Shown: in pieces, positions 34,867-49,205 of the stretch
How positions within the stretch are numbered: position 1 is the first letter of the stretch
Layout of the letters: each line of letters opens with the position of its first letter
Source: Candolleomyces eurysporus
Lineage: Eukaryota; Basidiomycota; Agaricomycetes; Agaricales; Psathyrellaceae
Direction of reading: 5' to 3'
Length of the DNA: 64,000 nucleotides
Assembly (NCBI GenBank): GCA_027579435.1
Contig: JANBPK010000752.1
Location: 62,001 to 126,000 of the forward strand
The notes under the pieces: generated by a model
The model's input: only the letters and a program-made list of their open reading frames with translations
Databases searched by the model: none
What the model was told of the DNA's origin: nothing
Translations under genes and position numbers: made by a program

Positions 34867-35765
34867 ATGTTCGCCAACTTCTTCGTTTTGTCGGCATTCG
34901 TCCTCGCATTGGTGTCCCAGGCATATGGACATGCTGCTGTGTCTCCTATGGTCGGCGTTAATGGCACCCCTCGAAGGAACGACGTTAAGAGGCCGAGCAA
35001 TGCGAACCCTTGTGGTGCTGGAATCAACGTCGCTCAAGCCCTGAACTCTGCGACGGCTGTCACTGCTGCTGCCGACGGCTCGTTCACCGTTACTGCTATC
35101 GCTTTCAATGGGTAAGCACACTATTTTTATTCGTACAGTAACGGTTACTTACATTCACCTTCGTCCGTAGTGGTGTTGATGGATCTCGTCAAATGACAGC
35201 CCAAGTTAGCGCCAACGGCAGGACGAATAATTTCGTCGCAGCCACCGTCACTCGGAACGGAGACAGGGTGAGGATGACAGATTGAATACATACATGTGGT
35301 GATAACTGACGATTGGTTCTATACGGTCCGATATTCCATATGTGTAGGCACCCCAGGGTACTGGATCGCAGCAAATCACTGCTCGCCTCCCTGCCAATAC
35401 GCGATGCACAGGCGGTACAGCCGGTAACAGATGCCTTGTGGTAAGCGTCATGCATGGTCTTATCTTTGCACCCTGGACAAAACGCTGACGTCGTCACCCA
35501 AAGCAATTCCGAAGCGTTGCTGGGTTTGGTAACTGCGTTGCCGTTCAGCAGGGTGCAGCCGCCAACAACAGGAACAACGTTCGCACTCGAGGACTAATTC
35601 AGGGAGTGAGTGATCCATTTAACTTTTTTAATAAACGAAATGAACTCACAATCTATCCTTTAGGGTACCCGTGCAGCACGCGCATTGCTGGCGGATCTCG
35701 AGCACCGTGGTGAGGAGGCTGTCGCGGTGGTCAAGCGCAGGGCCTTGCAGTGGATTTGGGCATGA
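34867..35765 (+). CDS. Small secreted Egh16/Gas1-like protein
   Basis: Structure: join(34867..35111, 35171..35267, 35348..35440, 35504..35605, 35664..35765), 212 residues, all introns GT–AG. A signal peptide (MFANFFVLSAFVLALVSQAYG) should be cut before HAAVSPMVGVNGTPRR. The mature part has NPCGAGINVAQALNSATAV, then AADGSFTVTAIAFNGGVDG, ARLPANTRCTGG, CLVQFRSVAGFGNC, and a C-terminal ...VVKRRALQWIWA. This order matches the Egh16/Gas1 (Mas-type) family of secreted fungal proteins first known from plant-infecting ascomycetes and also widespread in saprotrophic basidiomycetes. Biochemical activity is not established. A mature N-terminal His is predicted. The start is fixed by the signal peptide. 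Confidence 0.7.
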
Positions 35766-36524
35766 CCGGGGCCACTATACGCCGAGCTCTCTTTTGCTCC
35801 AATGTAGAGATTAGTAGCGTCTTGAAATTTTAGAGAATGAAGATGGGCTAAACATGAGACTCTTGCCGCGATTATGAATGTCAGATAACCCTCGGCCAAG
35901 CAAGGGTCTGGAAGGGTTCATGAACGACAAAAAAAAAACATGCCGTAGCCGCGACTGGACTGCGATCGCCTCCTATGCAGAACAAGAATGCGATCCAGTG
36001 TCTAACACTCATACAAGACGTTAATGTTACACGCTAGACACGACACTTCACCCATGGGGAGCGCTAGCTCGGGTCGGTTTGCATTGGGGCCCGCTGTTAA
36101 TTTAAAGCCTGAGCCAAGGCTGTCGGCGAAAATGGGGTGCTGACTCTACTAGGGGCACCTCAGCGCGAAAATGCGGGGCAGCGATGCTGTAGTAAATTTA
36201 GTCAAAAGGCGAAAAATGACCATGCATGACGACGAGGACTCGGACTTGCACAAGGAACATTTGAAAGGCGATGAGGAGGCGATGTCAGTGACGGAATGAG
36301 ATTGCGCACGGCGGCTGCAATGTTTGATGTTTGGCGTTGCTTGTCCCTCCTGGCCAAGATATCAGCGTCCTGCTCGAGTCGTCCACCAGCCTCTTTCTTC
36401 GCTACCACCACCTCCATCCTCACGCGTATTTCGCCCTCCTTTATTACCCTTTAGCCCCTAGGCAAGTATATCTATCTTCAGCAAGGCAGATGGGCTAACA
36501 GTCGCGCAGGTTTACGATATCCAG
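35766..36524. other. Intergenic stretch upstream of GFA1
   Basis: No supported gene. A poly-A run of nine lies near 35931–35939. The 100 bp before GFA1 are pyrimidine-rich. A TACGATATCCAG leader immediately precedes the ATG, so a 5' untranslated intron is possible. Confidence 0.45.
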
Positions 36525-39390
<2,866 letters not shown>

Positions 39391-41218
39391 TTAACCTTTC
39401 ATAGGATCGACATAATCTGCGACTCCGTGATTCCAATCCTCTACCCTCCTAGCGTTCAAGATGCTGAAAGTGGACCCTGCTGTACCGACGAAGCTTACGC
39501 CAAAGCTGAGGGCGACTTTATCGATGAGGATGGGGTACCACTCTCCTAACCGTTCGGTTGTTCGTTCGGTGGTATGGTTGAAGTATATCCAACCGAAGCT
39601 TTGGATTTCTTGCCAGAACGTGAGGTTTCGTTCGTCTGGAAGGAGATGAGCGGGGTTAATATGAGGATAACGCATTGCAGTAGTGTACGGACTGGGAAGA
39701 GATCTAGACTGATTACGATTACTTACCTGATGCCACGAAAACGCTGGTAACGTGTATGTTCTGCGTTTCGAATATCTGTCTTTGGAGCTTTTCGGCAAGG
39801 TCGCGGTATCTTGTGAGTGGGGCGTAGCAGGGCGGTTTGGCGCCCGATTTACAGTGATTGCGGAAATCTCCACGACGGATGTGGATGGTGATCACCTGGT
39901 GTCGAATGAAACCACAAAGCAGCATTATTCAGCGAAATTTGAAGGCGACGTAATGAGTTGAAGGGTGACTTACTGGTGGAACCGCCGAATCTTCCGGGAG
40001 GCTTAGAGCTCGCCGCAGGTAGCCCCTTGTTATATCCACAAGAGAATCTGTGAAAGTGAGGTGCGTGCCAACAGTGTTCCAAGCAAGCGACCACCGCCAC
40101 TCAATCTCGTATCCCGCGAAACCACTCGTCATCCAGTACAAGAAATCAAAACAGGCCAGCTGCTGCTCCGGTGGAAGTTTTGCGCCAAGTAACGACGGCT
40201 CCAACAAGGGTAGGTTACGACCATCCCGGTGTGGATATTCCGGCGCGATTAGAGCTGCGAGCGCAGGGAACTTGGTATTTGGGTCGCCGGGGTTGTCGGT
40301 GAGGAAGGCCATGCGGGGGACACGGGTAAAGGACATGTCGACGTTGAGCACTTTTTCGGTTCGGGGAACTCGAATTGGGATGTTAAGGTTGGGTTGGCGG
40401 AGGGACCAGCAGCCGAAGGGTTCGGGTTCTACTGTGACTGTCGATAATTCCAGACCCTCGTCTGCGCGGCGGCTGACTCTTTGGCCCGCTGATGCATTGG
40501 GAGAGAGGATTTTGACGTCTGACCACTCCAAGATTGGGTACTTCAGGGCATCGCGTAGATTGGTGAGATTGTAGACGTCGCTGAATGGAAGGATGCCAGC
40601 ATTGGAGGCTAAATGTTGAAGCTATGAGCTCGGATGCAACGGTGGGGGTGGTGGACACGCACAGATGTGAGATTGAGGCACGAATGGTGGCACGATGGGG
40701 ATACGCCTGCTGAGGTGGCCTAGGTAAACCATGTTTACCTATTGTAACAGGTCAGCCCGCCTGTACTTGGGTCCAGAGAGAGTATCTCGCACATAGGCAA
40801 TAAATTCATTCGCTAAAGCACCATTGCGCCTGTCAGATCGCACTCTCAATGGTAAAAGGAATCGCACATACTGAATCCAGCTAGCGCAAAGCCCGTTATA
40901 TAATGGCTATCGTTCCGCATGTTCTCTAGGTGTAAGAGGTGAGCGGCATGGCCATAGCCTCGAGAGAGCCAACGAACCTCTCGCATAGTGAGTCGGATAA
41001 GGAAAGTTGAGGCTGTTTGAAGGTACCAACCACGGAGCAGCGTCCACCGCAACCTGTGGCTTTACCGAGCGCCCGGAGTCATGGCAGGCGTCCGCCCGCA
41101 GAAGAGGAACTGCATTCTTGAGCGATAAGAGGTGCCACAAAGAGCTGAACGTATAAAGCAGGGCGGCGACACAGAGAACGCAGCCTGGGATTATCCACCA
41201 TCGCCGAGCAGAGCCCAT
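39391..41218 (-). CDS. HIRRGDF-type glycosyltransferase-like protein, copy A
   Basis: Type II membrane protein. ATG 41218 gives MGSARRWWIIPGCVLCVAAL, a short cytoplasmic tail and one signal anchor. The lumenal part is spread over about seven exons: SLNFPYPTHYAR, ENMRNDSHYITGFALAGF, VNMVYLGHLSRRIPIVPPFV, a large exon from KYPILEWSDVKILSPNAS to LRRALSLPEDSAVPP, then ITIHIRRGDFRNHCKSG, and finally DERNLTFWQEI...STFSILNARRVEDW. The HIRRGDF motif and its position resemble the nucleotide-sugar binding motif of O-fucosyltransferase-like (GT-B) enzymes, so a Golgi fucosyl- or related transferase is the best guess. Donor and acceptor are unknown. It is the last of three minus-strand paralogs and has no frame break. 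Confidence 0.68.
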
Positions 41219-42163
41219 TGTAGGCACAGCAGGGTAGTACCCAGAAGGGAGCGATTAATTCTGTGCCTGGCACCATATTAATATCAAAGCCTCCTCGAGA
41301 GGAACAACATCTCGGGCATCCCTGCCGATAAGGTTTGCTGAGCGCTCGATGAGTATCACATATGTGCTCATCTGGCCGTACAATCGACTCCGATGAGCAA
41401 AGAATCACAACACAATATAGGTTTATAGGTACCGTTCATATTGAATGCAGCTATCGGCCTATACGATTTGAGCGCAACCGCATGCTCCAGCTTGGCTAGC
41501 GCTGCGGATGTTATATTGTATGTGTCGCATAAAGCATAGGTTCCATGCCGGCATGTATGCGGGGGCCCATACACATGTTGGCGAAATTGCGAGAAAACAG
41601 GGATTCGGAATCGAGGGCGCGATTTCGGGGTGAGTGGGAGCTAGAACGGGTAGAAGAGAAGTTGGAGAAGAGGAAGCTCGTCATGATCGCCGTCCGACGT
41701 CGCTGAAGATAACGGATCAATCGGAGTACTTGCTCCGCTGAGCAAAGTTCAATCATCCCAATTCGTTTAGCGAGACCTTCAACCTTGTGGTACCTGTAGG
41801 CTCGGGTAATCTACAGCTACTGCAAAGCTGTGTTTTTCTATTCTGTGAAGCTATCAGGAGTGTGATAAGGACGCAAGCGATGTGCACGCACCAGAGCACT
41901 CAGCCAACAGTGGGTACGTGGACCCACGCTTGGTCAAAACCTACAAGCTCGACCATTGATGCAGCACACGCAGCAATCGAGAATTATTTCCAGGGCTTGT
42001 ATCAAGAGAACGCTGACCCCCGAGTCGCCCAAGGCCAATATTAATTCTTCCTCGGGAACTACCACTTGCTGTCCGAACGGTACCGGAACATCTAGATTTT
42101 AATACATAAATAAATACACAGATATACACCCAGTCTAGTTCAACCTAAAACCCCTTACATTAA
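41219..42163. other. Spacer between glycosyltransferase-like copies A and B
   Basis: About 0.95 kb without a supported gene. Short minus frames at 41368–41574 and 41511–41756 have no family motif. It includes the promoter of copy A and the 3' flank of copy B. Confidence 0.45.
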
Positions 42164-44034
42164 TTAATCAGCCATGGGATTGACATAATCTGCAATCCCG
42201 TTATTCCAATCTTCCACCCTCCTTGCATTCAAGATACTGAACGTAGATGCTGCAGTACCCACAAACCCGACCCCGAAGCTCAGAGCTATTTTATCGATGA
42301 GGATGGGGTACCATTCGCCCAGACGTTCGGTTGTCCGTTCGGTGGTGTGGTTCAGATAAATCCAGCCGAAGGAGTCGATTTCTTGCCAGAAGGCGGGGCT
42401 TTGTTCGTCTGTGTATATCAAAGAGGGTGCGCGAATTTATATTAGAGATTTATTGCGGGGATGAGAGTTCACCGCGTACCTGATGCGACATATACAGTTG
42501 TAACGTGGATCTTCTGCGTCTCGAAAATCTGGTTCTGGATGTTCTGTGCAAGCTCCCTGTATTTCGAAACCGGGGCATAACAAGGAGGTTTAGCACCATG
42601 TTTGCAATGCGTGCCAAAGTCGCCACGGCGTATGTGGATCGTGATCATCTAAATAAGAGGTCAAGCAACAGCATCAGCGAATGAAGCGCAAGCATAACGA
42701 GCAGGAGGAGGAGGAGGAGGACATACAGGCGGCAGCACCGAATCCTCTGGGAGACCTTGAGCCCGACGCAAGTATCCTCTGGTGATATCCACAAGGTCGT
42801 CCGTAAACGTCAAATGCGTCCCAACACCATTCCAAGCAAACGACCACCTCCTCTCAATCTCGTACCCCTGGAACCCGCTCGTCATCCAATACAAGAAATC
42901 GAAACACGCGAGCTGTTCATCCGGGGGTCCTCCCTTCCACAACTCCTGCCCACCAGGACCACCACTATGAATCCGCTCCCCCTGGTGCTCCATCAACGGC
43001 AGGTTCTTCGACGCAGGGTGCGCATGGCCAGGCCAGATCAGCGCGGCGAGTGCCGGGAACCTGGTGTGCGGGTCGCCCGGGTTGTCGAGCCAGTACGCCA
43101 TGGGGGGCGCGCGGGTGAACGCAAGGTCGAGGCTCAGCACGCGCTCGGTTCGCGGGACCCGGCCTGGGGTGGGGATGTTGCGCTGGCGGACGGACCAGCA
43201 GCCGAAGCGCTCTGCTGCGTCCGCGGGTGCACCGTTGTTGTTGGAGGGGGAGGGGGAGGAGGGGGAGAGGGTTTTGACGTCGGACCATTCGAGGACTGGG
43301 AATTTTATGGCGTTGCGGAGGTTTGAGAGGTTGTAGATGTGGCTGAATGGGAGGATGCCTGCGTCCTCAGCTGTGTATTTGGGATTATCTGTCGTGAGCG
43401 TGGATATGGGGGAGGTAGATAATGGTACGCACAGACGTGGGATTGAGGTACGAATGGCGGGATGATGGGTATCCGCTGGCTTAAAATGCCTAGATAAATC
43501 ATGTTCACCTGTTGCTTCGTGTCAGCCCAGCCCTATATAGTTCAGAAAGATGAGAGCTTCGTACATAACCGATAAATTCGTTTGCTAGACAGTTGGATCC
43601 GGAGGTGAGACTGCTGAATCCCCTCACGAAAGATAAAAGCACGCACTGAACCCCGCCGTCGCGAACCCCGTAATATAGTAAGAATCGTTCCGCAGGTTAT
43701 CTACGCGTCCAAAACTCCAATTGAGCAAATCATCCATAAAGCTGAAAATAACGAAGCACGTACCTCGCGCATTCGGAGTGGGACTCCCAGAATTGAGACT
43801 AGTCGACGGCACCATCCAAGGTGCCCTCTCAGCCAGCGCGACAGGCTGCAAGTTCTCATCCACCTTGAAGTTTTTGCAAGCTTCACCTAGCGGGATAGCA
43901 GGTCCAGCACCAGCATCCTTGAGACTGAAGAGGTACCAAGACGACTGGAACGTGTATAACAGAGCTAGGACGCAGAGTACGACGCCTCCGACTACCCACC
44001 ACCGTCGAGGGGTGCTAGTCGTTGACCAGGCCAT
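42164..44034 (-). CDS. HIRRGDF-type glycosyltransferase-like protein, copy B
   Basis: Closest paralog of copy A in the cluster. ATG 44034 gives MAWSTTSTPRRWWVVGGVVL, a cytoplasmic tail and signal anchor. The exon order and introns match copy A: LRNDSYYITGFATAGF, MIYLGILSQRIPIIPPFV, VLEWSDVKTLSP, FTRAPPMAYWLDNPGDP, QLACFDFLYWMTSGFQGYE, WNGVGTHLTFTDDLVDITRG, MITIHIRRGDFGTHCKHG, SPAFWQEIDSFGWIYLNHTT and STFSILNARRVEDWNNG. A Gly/Pro-rich insertion precedes the PDEQLACFDF segment. A GGAGGAGG-type purine-rich tract (43246–43274) encodes a Ser/Pro linker and is the main difference from copy A. Likely a Golgi glycosyltransferase by motif; substrate unknown. Confidence 0.7.
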
Positions 44035-44412
44035 TGGCGGTCACGGAGCTCGGTGGTCGTGGTGGAGAAGGGGAAACAAGTTTTATTGCGCTGGCAGTGG
44101 CAGCAGGAATGTTGTTTGACTGGCCGTGCATTGCTATGTACCTTTTTTCAATGGTCGCCGGGTGATAGACAGATCCGTCGCCTTTCCTGATGGGGTTTGG
44201 AAACGATCAGTCCGAGTTCTGGTTCCGGTCGGTCGTCTGGAATTTCGCGTCTATAATTTAAGTATGCTACACCAAAAACCCAGGTACTCAACGTCTAGAT
44301 ACGCGCTTTAAATACGCTATTAAATATATAAAAATATACACTAGCATGGTCTGCTAGATCCCCAATAACCCAAAAGAAAAAAACCCCAAAAACGTTACAA
44401 TCTGAGTCACTC
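44035..44412. other. Spacer between glycosyltransferase-like copies B and C
   Basis: Promoter of copy B and 3' flank of copy C. An AT-rich tract (44310–44350) lies near the 3' end of C. No gene is seen. Confidence 0.5.
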
Positions 44413-46271
44413 TTAACTAAAATACCCAACGAAATCAGCAACCCCGTCATTCCAATCTTCGACTCTCCTGGCATTCAACACGCTGAATGTAGAGCTCTGC
44501 GTCCCCACGAAGCCGATTCCCATGCTCAGGATGGCTTTATCGATGAGCAGGGGGTACCATTCGCCGTATTTCTCGGTGGTGCGCGAGGAGGTGTGGTTGA
44601 CGTAGGACCAGCCGAAGGCGGTCATCTGGGTCCAGAATTCCGGGTCGGTCTCATCTGCAAGGAGAGGAGTTCGTATTAAGATTCATTTTGAAGGAGCAGA
44701 TAGAGAGGGATAGGAATACGCACCAGAAGCAACTAGGACGCGGGTAACGTCCAACCGATGTTTCTGGTGAATCTGCTTCCGCACGTCGTCGACGGCTTGT
44801 CGGTACTTGGCTAGCGGGATGTAGCACTCGGCCTTCTCGTCACCTTTGTTGCATCTAAAAAGGAAGTCTCCACGACGGATGTGGACGGTTATAATCTATA
44901 TATAAAAAAAACGCGCATCCGAATAATCAGTTGACACTGACAGTCAATCGCTTAGATAAAGTTAGGACTCACCGGTGGCAAAGGCTCTTCACCGCCAGCG
45001 TCCAACGCGCTTCTCAGATACTCTGCCCCGAGGTCTCTAAGCTGGTCTGTAAACCGCAGGTGCCGCCCGACCATATACCACACCGGCGACCACCGGTTCT
45101 CAAACTCAAACTGCTTGAGCCCGCTCGTCACATAATACAAAAAATCAAAACAGGCGAGCTGCTCTCCGGGCGGGAGCTCCTTGCCAAACCTCGACGGGGC
45201 CATCAGGTGCTGGCTCGACGTCCGCCTCGTATGGTCCGGCAAGATCGCCGCAGCGAGCCCCGAGAAGGTCGTGTGCACCTCGTTCTTGTCTTTCGGTTTG
45301 AAGTACGCGAAGGTGGGGATTCGGGTGAAGGACAAGTCGAGTTTGAGCGCGTTCTCGGAGCCGCGGATGAAGCTTGGGTTTTTGGAGCTCTGGGGGCGGG
45401 TGGACCAGCACCCGAGGTGCTCGAGCGCTTGGTCGGAGGGGGAGGTGTCGAGGGTGACGGAGGCGTTGGAGCGTGAGATTTGTTTGACGTCTGTCCATTC
45501 GAGGATGGGCCGTCGGAGGGCGTGTCGGAGGTTGGAGAGGTTGAAGGCTTGGCTGAAGGGGAGGATGCCTGCGGAGGAGGCTGGTGGTTTTTTTTGGGGT
45601 TAGATAGGAATAGGCGCGCAGAGAGAGGCACGTACAGATGTGGGCGGCGGGGACGATGGGCGGGACGATTGGTATTCTACCGGATTGGAGGCCCAGATAG
45701 ATCAAATGCATCTGTGGAGAGGTTGGTCACCAGAGATGTGCGGTAAAAATGAGGTGACGCACATAAGCAATGAATTCATTTGCTGGCGATAGCTGTCAGA
45801 GATAAGGCTGGCAGAGAATAGGAAGAAACTCACTGAAGCCTGCGACGGCAAAACTCGTCACATAATAGCTATCGCTTCGAAGGTTGTCTGTTCATGAATT
45901 TGTTAGAAATACGCGTCTCGTAAACCAGAGAACGTACCTTGTGCCCGAGTCACCGGATGATCGAAAACAAGACTGCTGGAAGGGGACATCCACTCTGCGT
46001 CTGACGCACACTGAGCGCTTCGTTCCGAGCACTCGAAACCTTGCAAAGAAATCGGTTTTGCCTCTCGGGGAGCCCTCATGACAAAGGTTGAATAGGTGAT
46101 GAAGACTGCGAGGACACAGGCGCAGGTGAATGTCCCCCATCTGCCTCCACGAAGAGTAGGGATGCGCTTCATCTTGGACGGAGAATATGGCCTGGGCTGA
46201 GGGCGGGTGTTTCCTGCCAGCTGGAAAGAAGAGACGCTGGAGACGCTGCGTCTATGCATGCTATGTGACAT
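44413..46271 (-). CDS. HIRRGDF-type glycosyltransferase-like protein, copy C
   Basis: ATG 46271 gives a longer cytoplasmic tail (about 45 residues, MSHSMHRRSVSSVSS...) before the signal anchor TFTCACVLAVFITYSTFVM. An alternative start is the Met beginning MKRIPTLRGG. Family blocks follow: SDSYYVTSFAVAGF, MHLIYLGLQSGRIPIVPPIV, LRRPILEWTDVKQISRSN, LDLSFTRIPTFAYFKPKDK, QLACFDFLYYVTSGLKQFE, WYMVGRHLRFTDQLRDLGAE, TVHIRRGDFLFRCNKGD, DPEFWTQMTAFGWSYVNHTS and STFSVLNARRVEDW. It is more diverged than A is from B. It is head to head with copy D, with about 200 bp between the start codons. No frame break seen. Confidence 0.68.
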
Positions 46272-46472
46272 CTTGCACTAGTGGGCCTGCAACCGGGGAG
46301 GCTGGGACTAGCATTATATTTTATCAACGCGGAGGATGAATGCATGCATAGTGACCGGTGATCCAGAATTGATCGGTGTCGCCGGCGAATCCAGGCTTGG
46401 CACTCGGCGGAAGTTGTGCCTGACAGTCCATTGCCAAATTTCACTTTCCTCCGACAGTCATGGTCAGAAGGG
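46272..46472. promoter_or_regulatory. Divergent promoter between glycosyltransferase-like copies C and D
   Basis: The interval of about 200 bp between two outward-facing paralogs must hold both core promoters, so co-expression is plausible. A TTATATTTTAT stretch near 46312–46322 is the only obvious AT-rich element. Confidence 0.4.
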
Positions 46473-48200
46473 ATGCTCAGTCTCTCCTCCCATAGACGTT
46501 GGCTTGTCGCCGGCTTCTGTCTCATCGCCCTCCTTTTCGCTGTGCAGTCGACCTGGTTCCTGCAAAACCTTGGAAGACACACCCTGCGGCAAACTCCGTT
46601 GGACGCGGACGCTTGCAAGCAAACTGCGCCCTCCTGGATCTCTCCGTCTAGTTACCTCAATTTTCCCCATCCAACAACAAAAGCCAAAGGTTAGTGGGCG
46701 TCCCGAACCTCCTTTCCCTTGCTAAGCGACAGCTTGCAGACAACTTGCGAAATGACAGCTACTACGTGACCGCGTTCGCCATTGCTGGATTCAGTAGGTG
46801 TATTAGCTCAAATGCCCCCACTAGACTAACCTCTTTTCACCAGCAAATGAGTTTATTGGCGCCGTGAGTACTCCATCATCTGGGTCATAGCGCTCGCTCA
46901 CCCTGCACAGATGCAACTTATTTATCTCGGCATCCTTACCCAACGAATACCCATCCTCGCTCCTATCATTCCCGCCGCCCATGTCTGTACGTATTGCGCC
47001 CCATTCCCTTGGACCGACCATTCACCCCTAATACAGCCGAGCACGCGGGCAATCTAGACTTTGGCGACGTCTTCAACCTCACCACCCTCCGCGACACGCT
47101 CCGGTATCCGATCCTTGAATGGAGAGACGTCAAAACCCTTTCGCCCAATGTGTCGATTCTGGACAGCACGGACCGCGACGACCCAGCCCTCGAGAGCCTC
47201 GGCTGCTGGTCGACCCAGAAGCGCACGTTTGACGAGCCGAACGGGTCCATCGAGTCTGAGAACGTGCTCAAGCTCGATTTGTCGTACACCCGCGTTCCGC
47301 CTTTTGCGTTTTTGAACGCACAAGACGAGGATGAGATGTTCGTTACGCTGAGTGGGCTCGCTGCTGCGATCCAGCCGAGGTATCCTCACCCTGGTACAAA
47401 GAACCTCCCGTTGATGATGGAGTCCCGGTTTGGGGCGAAGATGGAGCCGGATGAGCAGCTTGCGTGTTTTGATTTGATGTTTTATGCTTCGACCGGGGTT
47501 AGGCAGTATGAGTTTGAGGATCGGTGGTCGCCGGTGTGGAATAGGGTGGGGACGCATTTGAGGTTTAACGAGGGGTTGGTTGACCTTACGAAGGAGTATA
47601 TCCGAAGAGCTTTGGGTATTGAAGAGGGAGGGGATATCCCACCGGTGAGTCCTCGTGCTACCTTTGTTGGTATATCTGACCTGGTTGTTTAACAGATGGT
47701 CACTGTCCACATCCGCAGAGGGGATTTCGAGAATCATTGTAAAGCGGGAGAGACACCTCCGTGCTTTATACCCAATTCGAGGTTCAAAAAAGCTGTCGAA
47801 GATATACAGGCACGGCTTTTGGAGTCTCGGAATATCAACGCGTCTCACGTCCTCGTCGCCTCGGGTGCGTTGCTCTCCCCTCTTCTTTCCCTTCTTTCTT
47901 TCTTTCTTTCTTCCTTCTTCTCTCTATGTTTACCTCTCTGACTGACTTGCCCCTGCAGACGAAGACGACCCTGCATTCTGGGACGAAATAGCAAGTTTCG
48001 GGTGGTCCTACCTCGACCACGAGGCTGAACGCACCTACGAGCGTTTCGGCGAATGGTACCCCGTTCTGATAGACAAAGTCGCCCAAAGTATGAGTATCGG
48101 ATTTGTCGGGTCGCTGTCGTCCACTTTCAGCTTGCTCAGCGCTCGGAGGGTGGAGGATTGGAATGGCGGTGAAACTGCCATGCTCAGTTTCTATGACTGA
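46473..48200 (+). CDS. HIRRGDF-type glycosyltransferase-like protein, copy D
   Basis: Structure: join(46473..46689, 46740..46793, 46844..46863, 46911..46986, 47037..47644, 47696..47864, 47959..48200), 461 residues, every intron GT–AG and the sum divisible by three. The start is the ATG giving MLSLSSHRRWLVAGFCLIAL, so the first 30 residues form tail plus signal anchor. Family blocks: DNLRNDSYYVTAFAIAGF, MQLIYLGILTQRIPILAPII, LRYPILEWRDVKTLSPNVS, LDLSYTRVPPFAFLNAQDE, QLACFDLMFYASTGVRQYE, WNRVGTHLRFNEGLVDLTK, MVTVHIRRGDFENHCKAGE and FWDEIASFGWSYLDHEAER, ending VEDWNGGETAMLSFYD. It is the only intact plus-strand member. A (CTTT)n tract sits in its last intron (47880–47920). Function inferred as an O-fucosyltransferase-like Golgi enzyme. 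Confidence 0.72.
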
Positions 48201-48573
48201 GTCTGTTTGCGGGGGTTTCAGGCTGTTTTCGCAACTGGGGGTCCTTTGGGTGGACAGTGTATTTTTATGACCATCGTTTCTGCTCCTATTGAAATAGATG
48301 CGGAGAATCTATGCATCGCATGACAAGATGACCGCCCCACTATGCAGCGCCTTCGCATGGCTAAGGCTTGCCTCTCAGACGCCGGCTGGCCACGGTGGTT
48401 GCTGGCCCTCTCGCAGAGCACAAGAATCATATCAGATCATATAGGGACGGCGACCATGTACCACATACATTCCTTTCCCCTCTAGTACGGCCGAAGCTGG
48501 CTTGTTAACCTGCGGGTCGGAGTTGGCGCCCTTTCGGTCGTTCTTCTGACAGTCGTGGTCGGATGGGAGGACC

Positions 48574-49205
48574 ATGGTGTCCAACCTCTCTTCTCATAGA
48601 CGTTGGTTTTATCGCCTCGGCTTGGTTTCTGCGAAACCTTGCAAGTGGAGGCTTGCTTGCAAGCACCAAACTGCGCCCTCTTGGATTTCCCCGTCCACTC
48701 GGATCCAACAAGGAAAGCCAAAGGTTTGTGGGCGTCCCGAATAGCTTTTCACACTCGCTAAAAGGCTCTTGTAGACAAATTGTCGGATGAAAGCTATTAC
48801 CTATGCAGCCGCTTTTGCCATCGGCAGCTTCAGTACGTGTATGTTAGCATGAGTGGACACCCACTAAACTAACGTCGTTTCACCAGCAAATGAATTTTAT
48901 CGGCGGGAGCAACACCGCCGTGCTTTGTATATACACAAACTCTATATTCAGAAAAGCTCTCGAAGGTACACAAACCTGATTTTTTGCGGTCCCGAAACGT
49001 CAATGCATCTCACGTCTTCGTCGTTTCAGGCGCGTTGTTCTGAATCTCTCTTTTTCTGGCTCTCCATCTCTCTTTCTCTGTCTCTCTTTATTTTCTCCTT
49101 TTAAGCTCACTGACCGACCTCTCAATACAGGCGAGGAAGACCCAAAGGCAGCTTCCTCAGGGAGGATGTAAGATTGCAATGGCAGTGAAATTATTATGCT
49201 TAGCG
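48574..49205 (+). pseudogene. HIRRGDF-type glycosyltransferase pseudogene, copy E
   Basis: A shrunken copy of D lies directly downstream in the same orientation. The start region (TCTCATAGACGTTGG, TGGTTTCTGCGAAACCTTGC), the intron after AAAGCCAAAGG, the Asn-Glu-Phe mini-exon region and introns are still recognisable, so it arose by DNA duplication. It then jumps from the mini-exon to the end of the HIRRGDF exon, losing the large central exon and the HIRRGDF motif itself. It also lacks most of the last exon except the short piece around GAGGATGTAAGATTGCAATGGC. It cannot encode an enzyme. Confidence 0.72.

Noticed and set aside
42757..43326. Plus-strand frame of 189 codons
   Set aside because: Antisense to glycosyltransferase-like copy B. 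It is Arg/Pro/Val-rich and has no motif.
47054..47848. Minus-strand frame of 264 codons
   Set aside because: Antisense to the main exon of glycosyltransferase-like copy D, which has the family motifs and correct splicing.
47880..47925. TTTC/CTTT microsatellite
   Set aside because: Simple pyrimidine tract within an intron of copy D; common in fungal introns and not informative.
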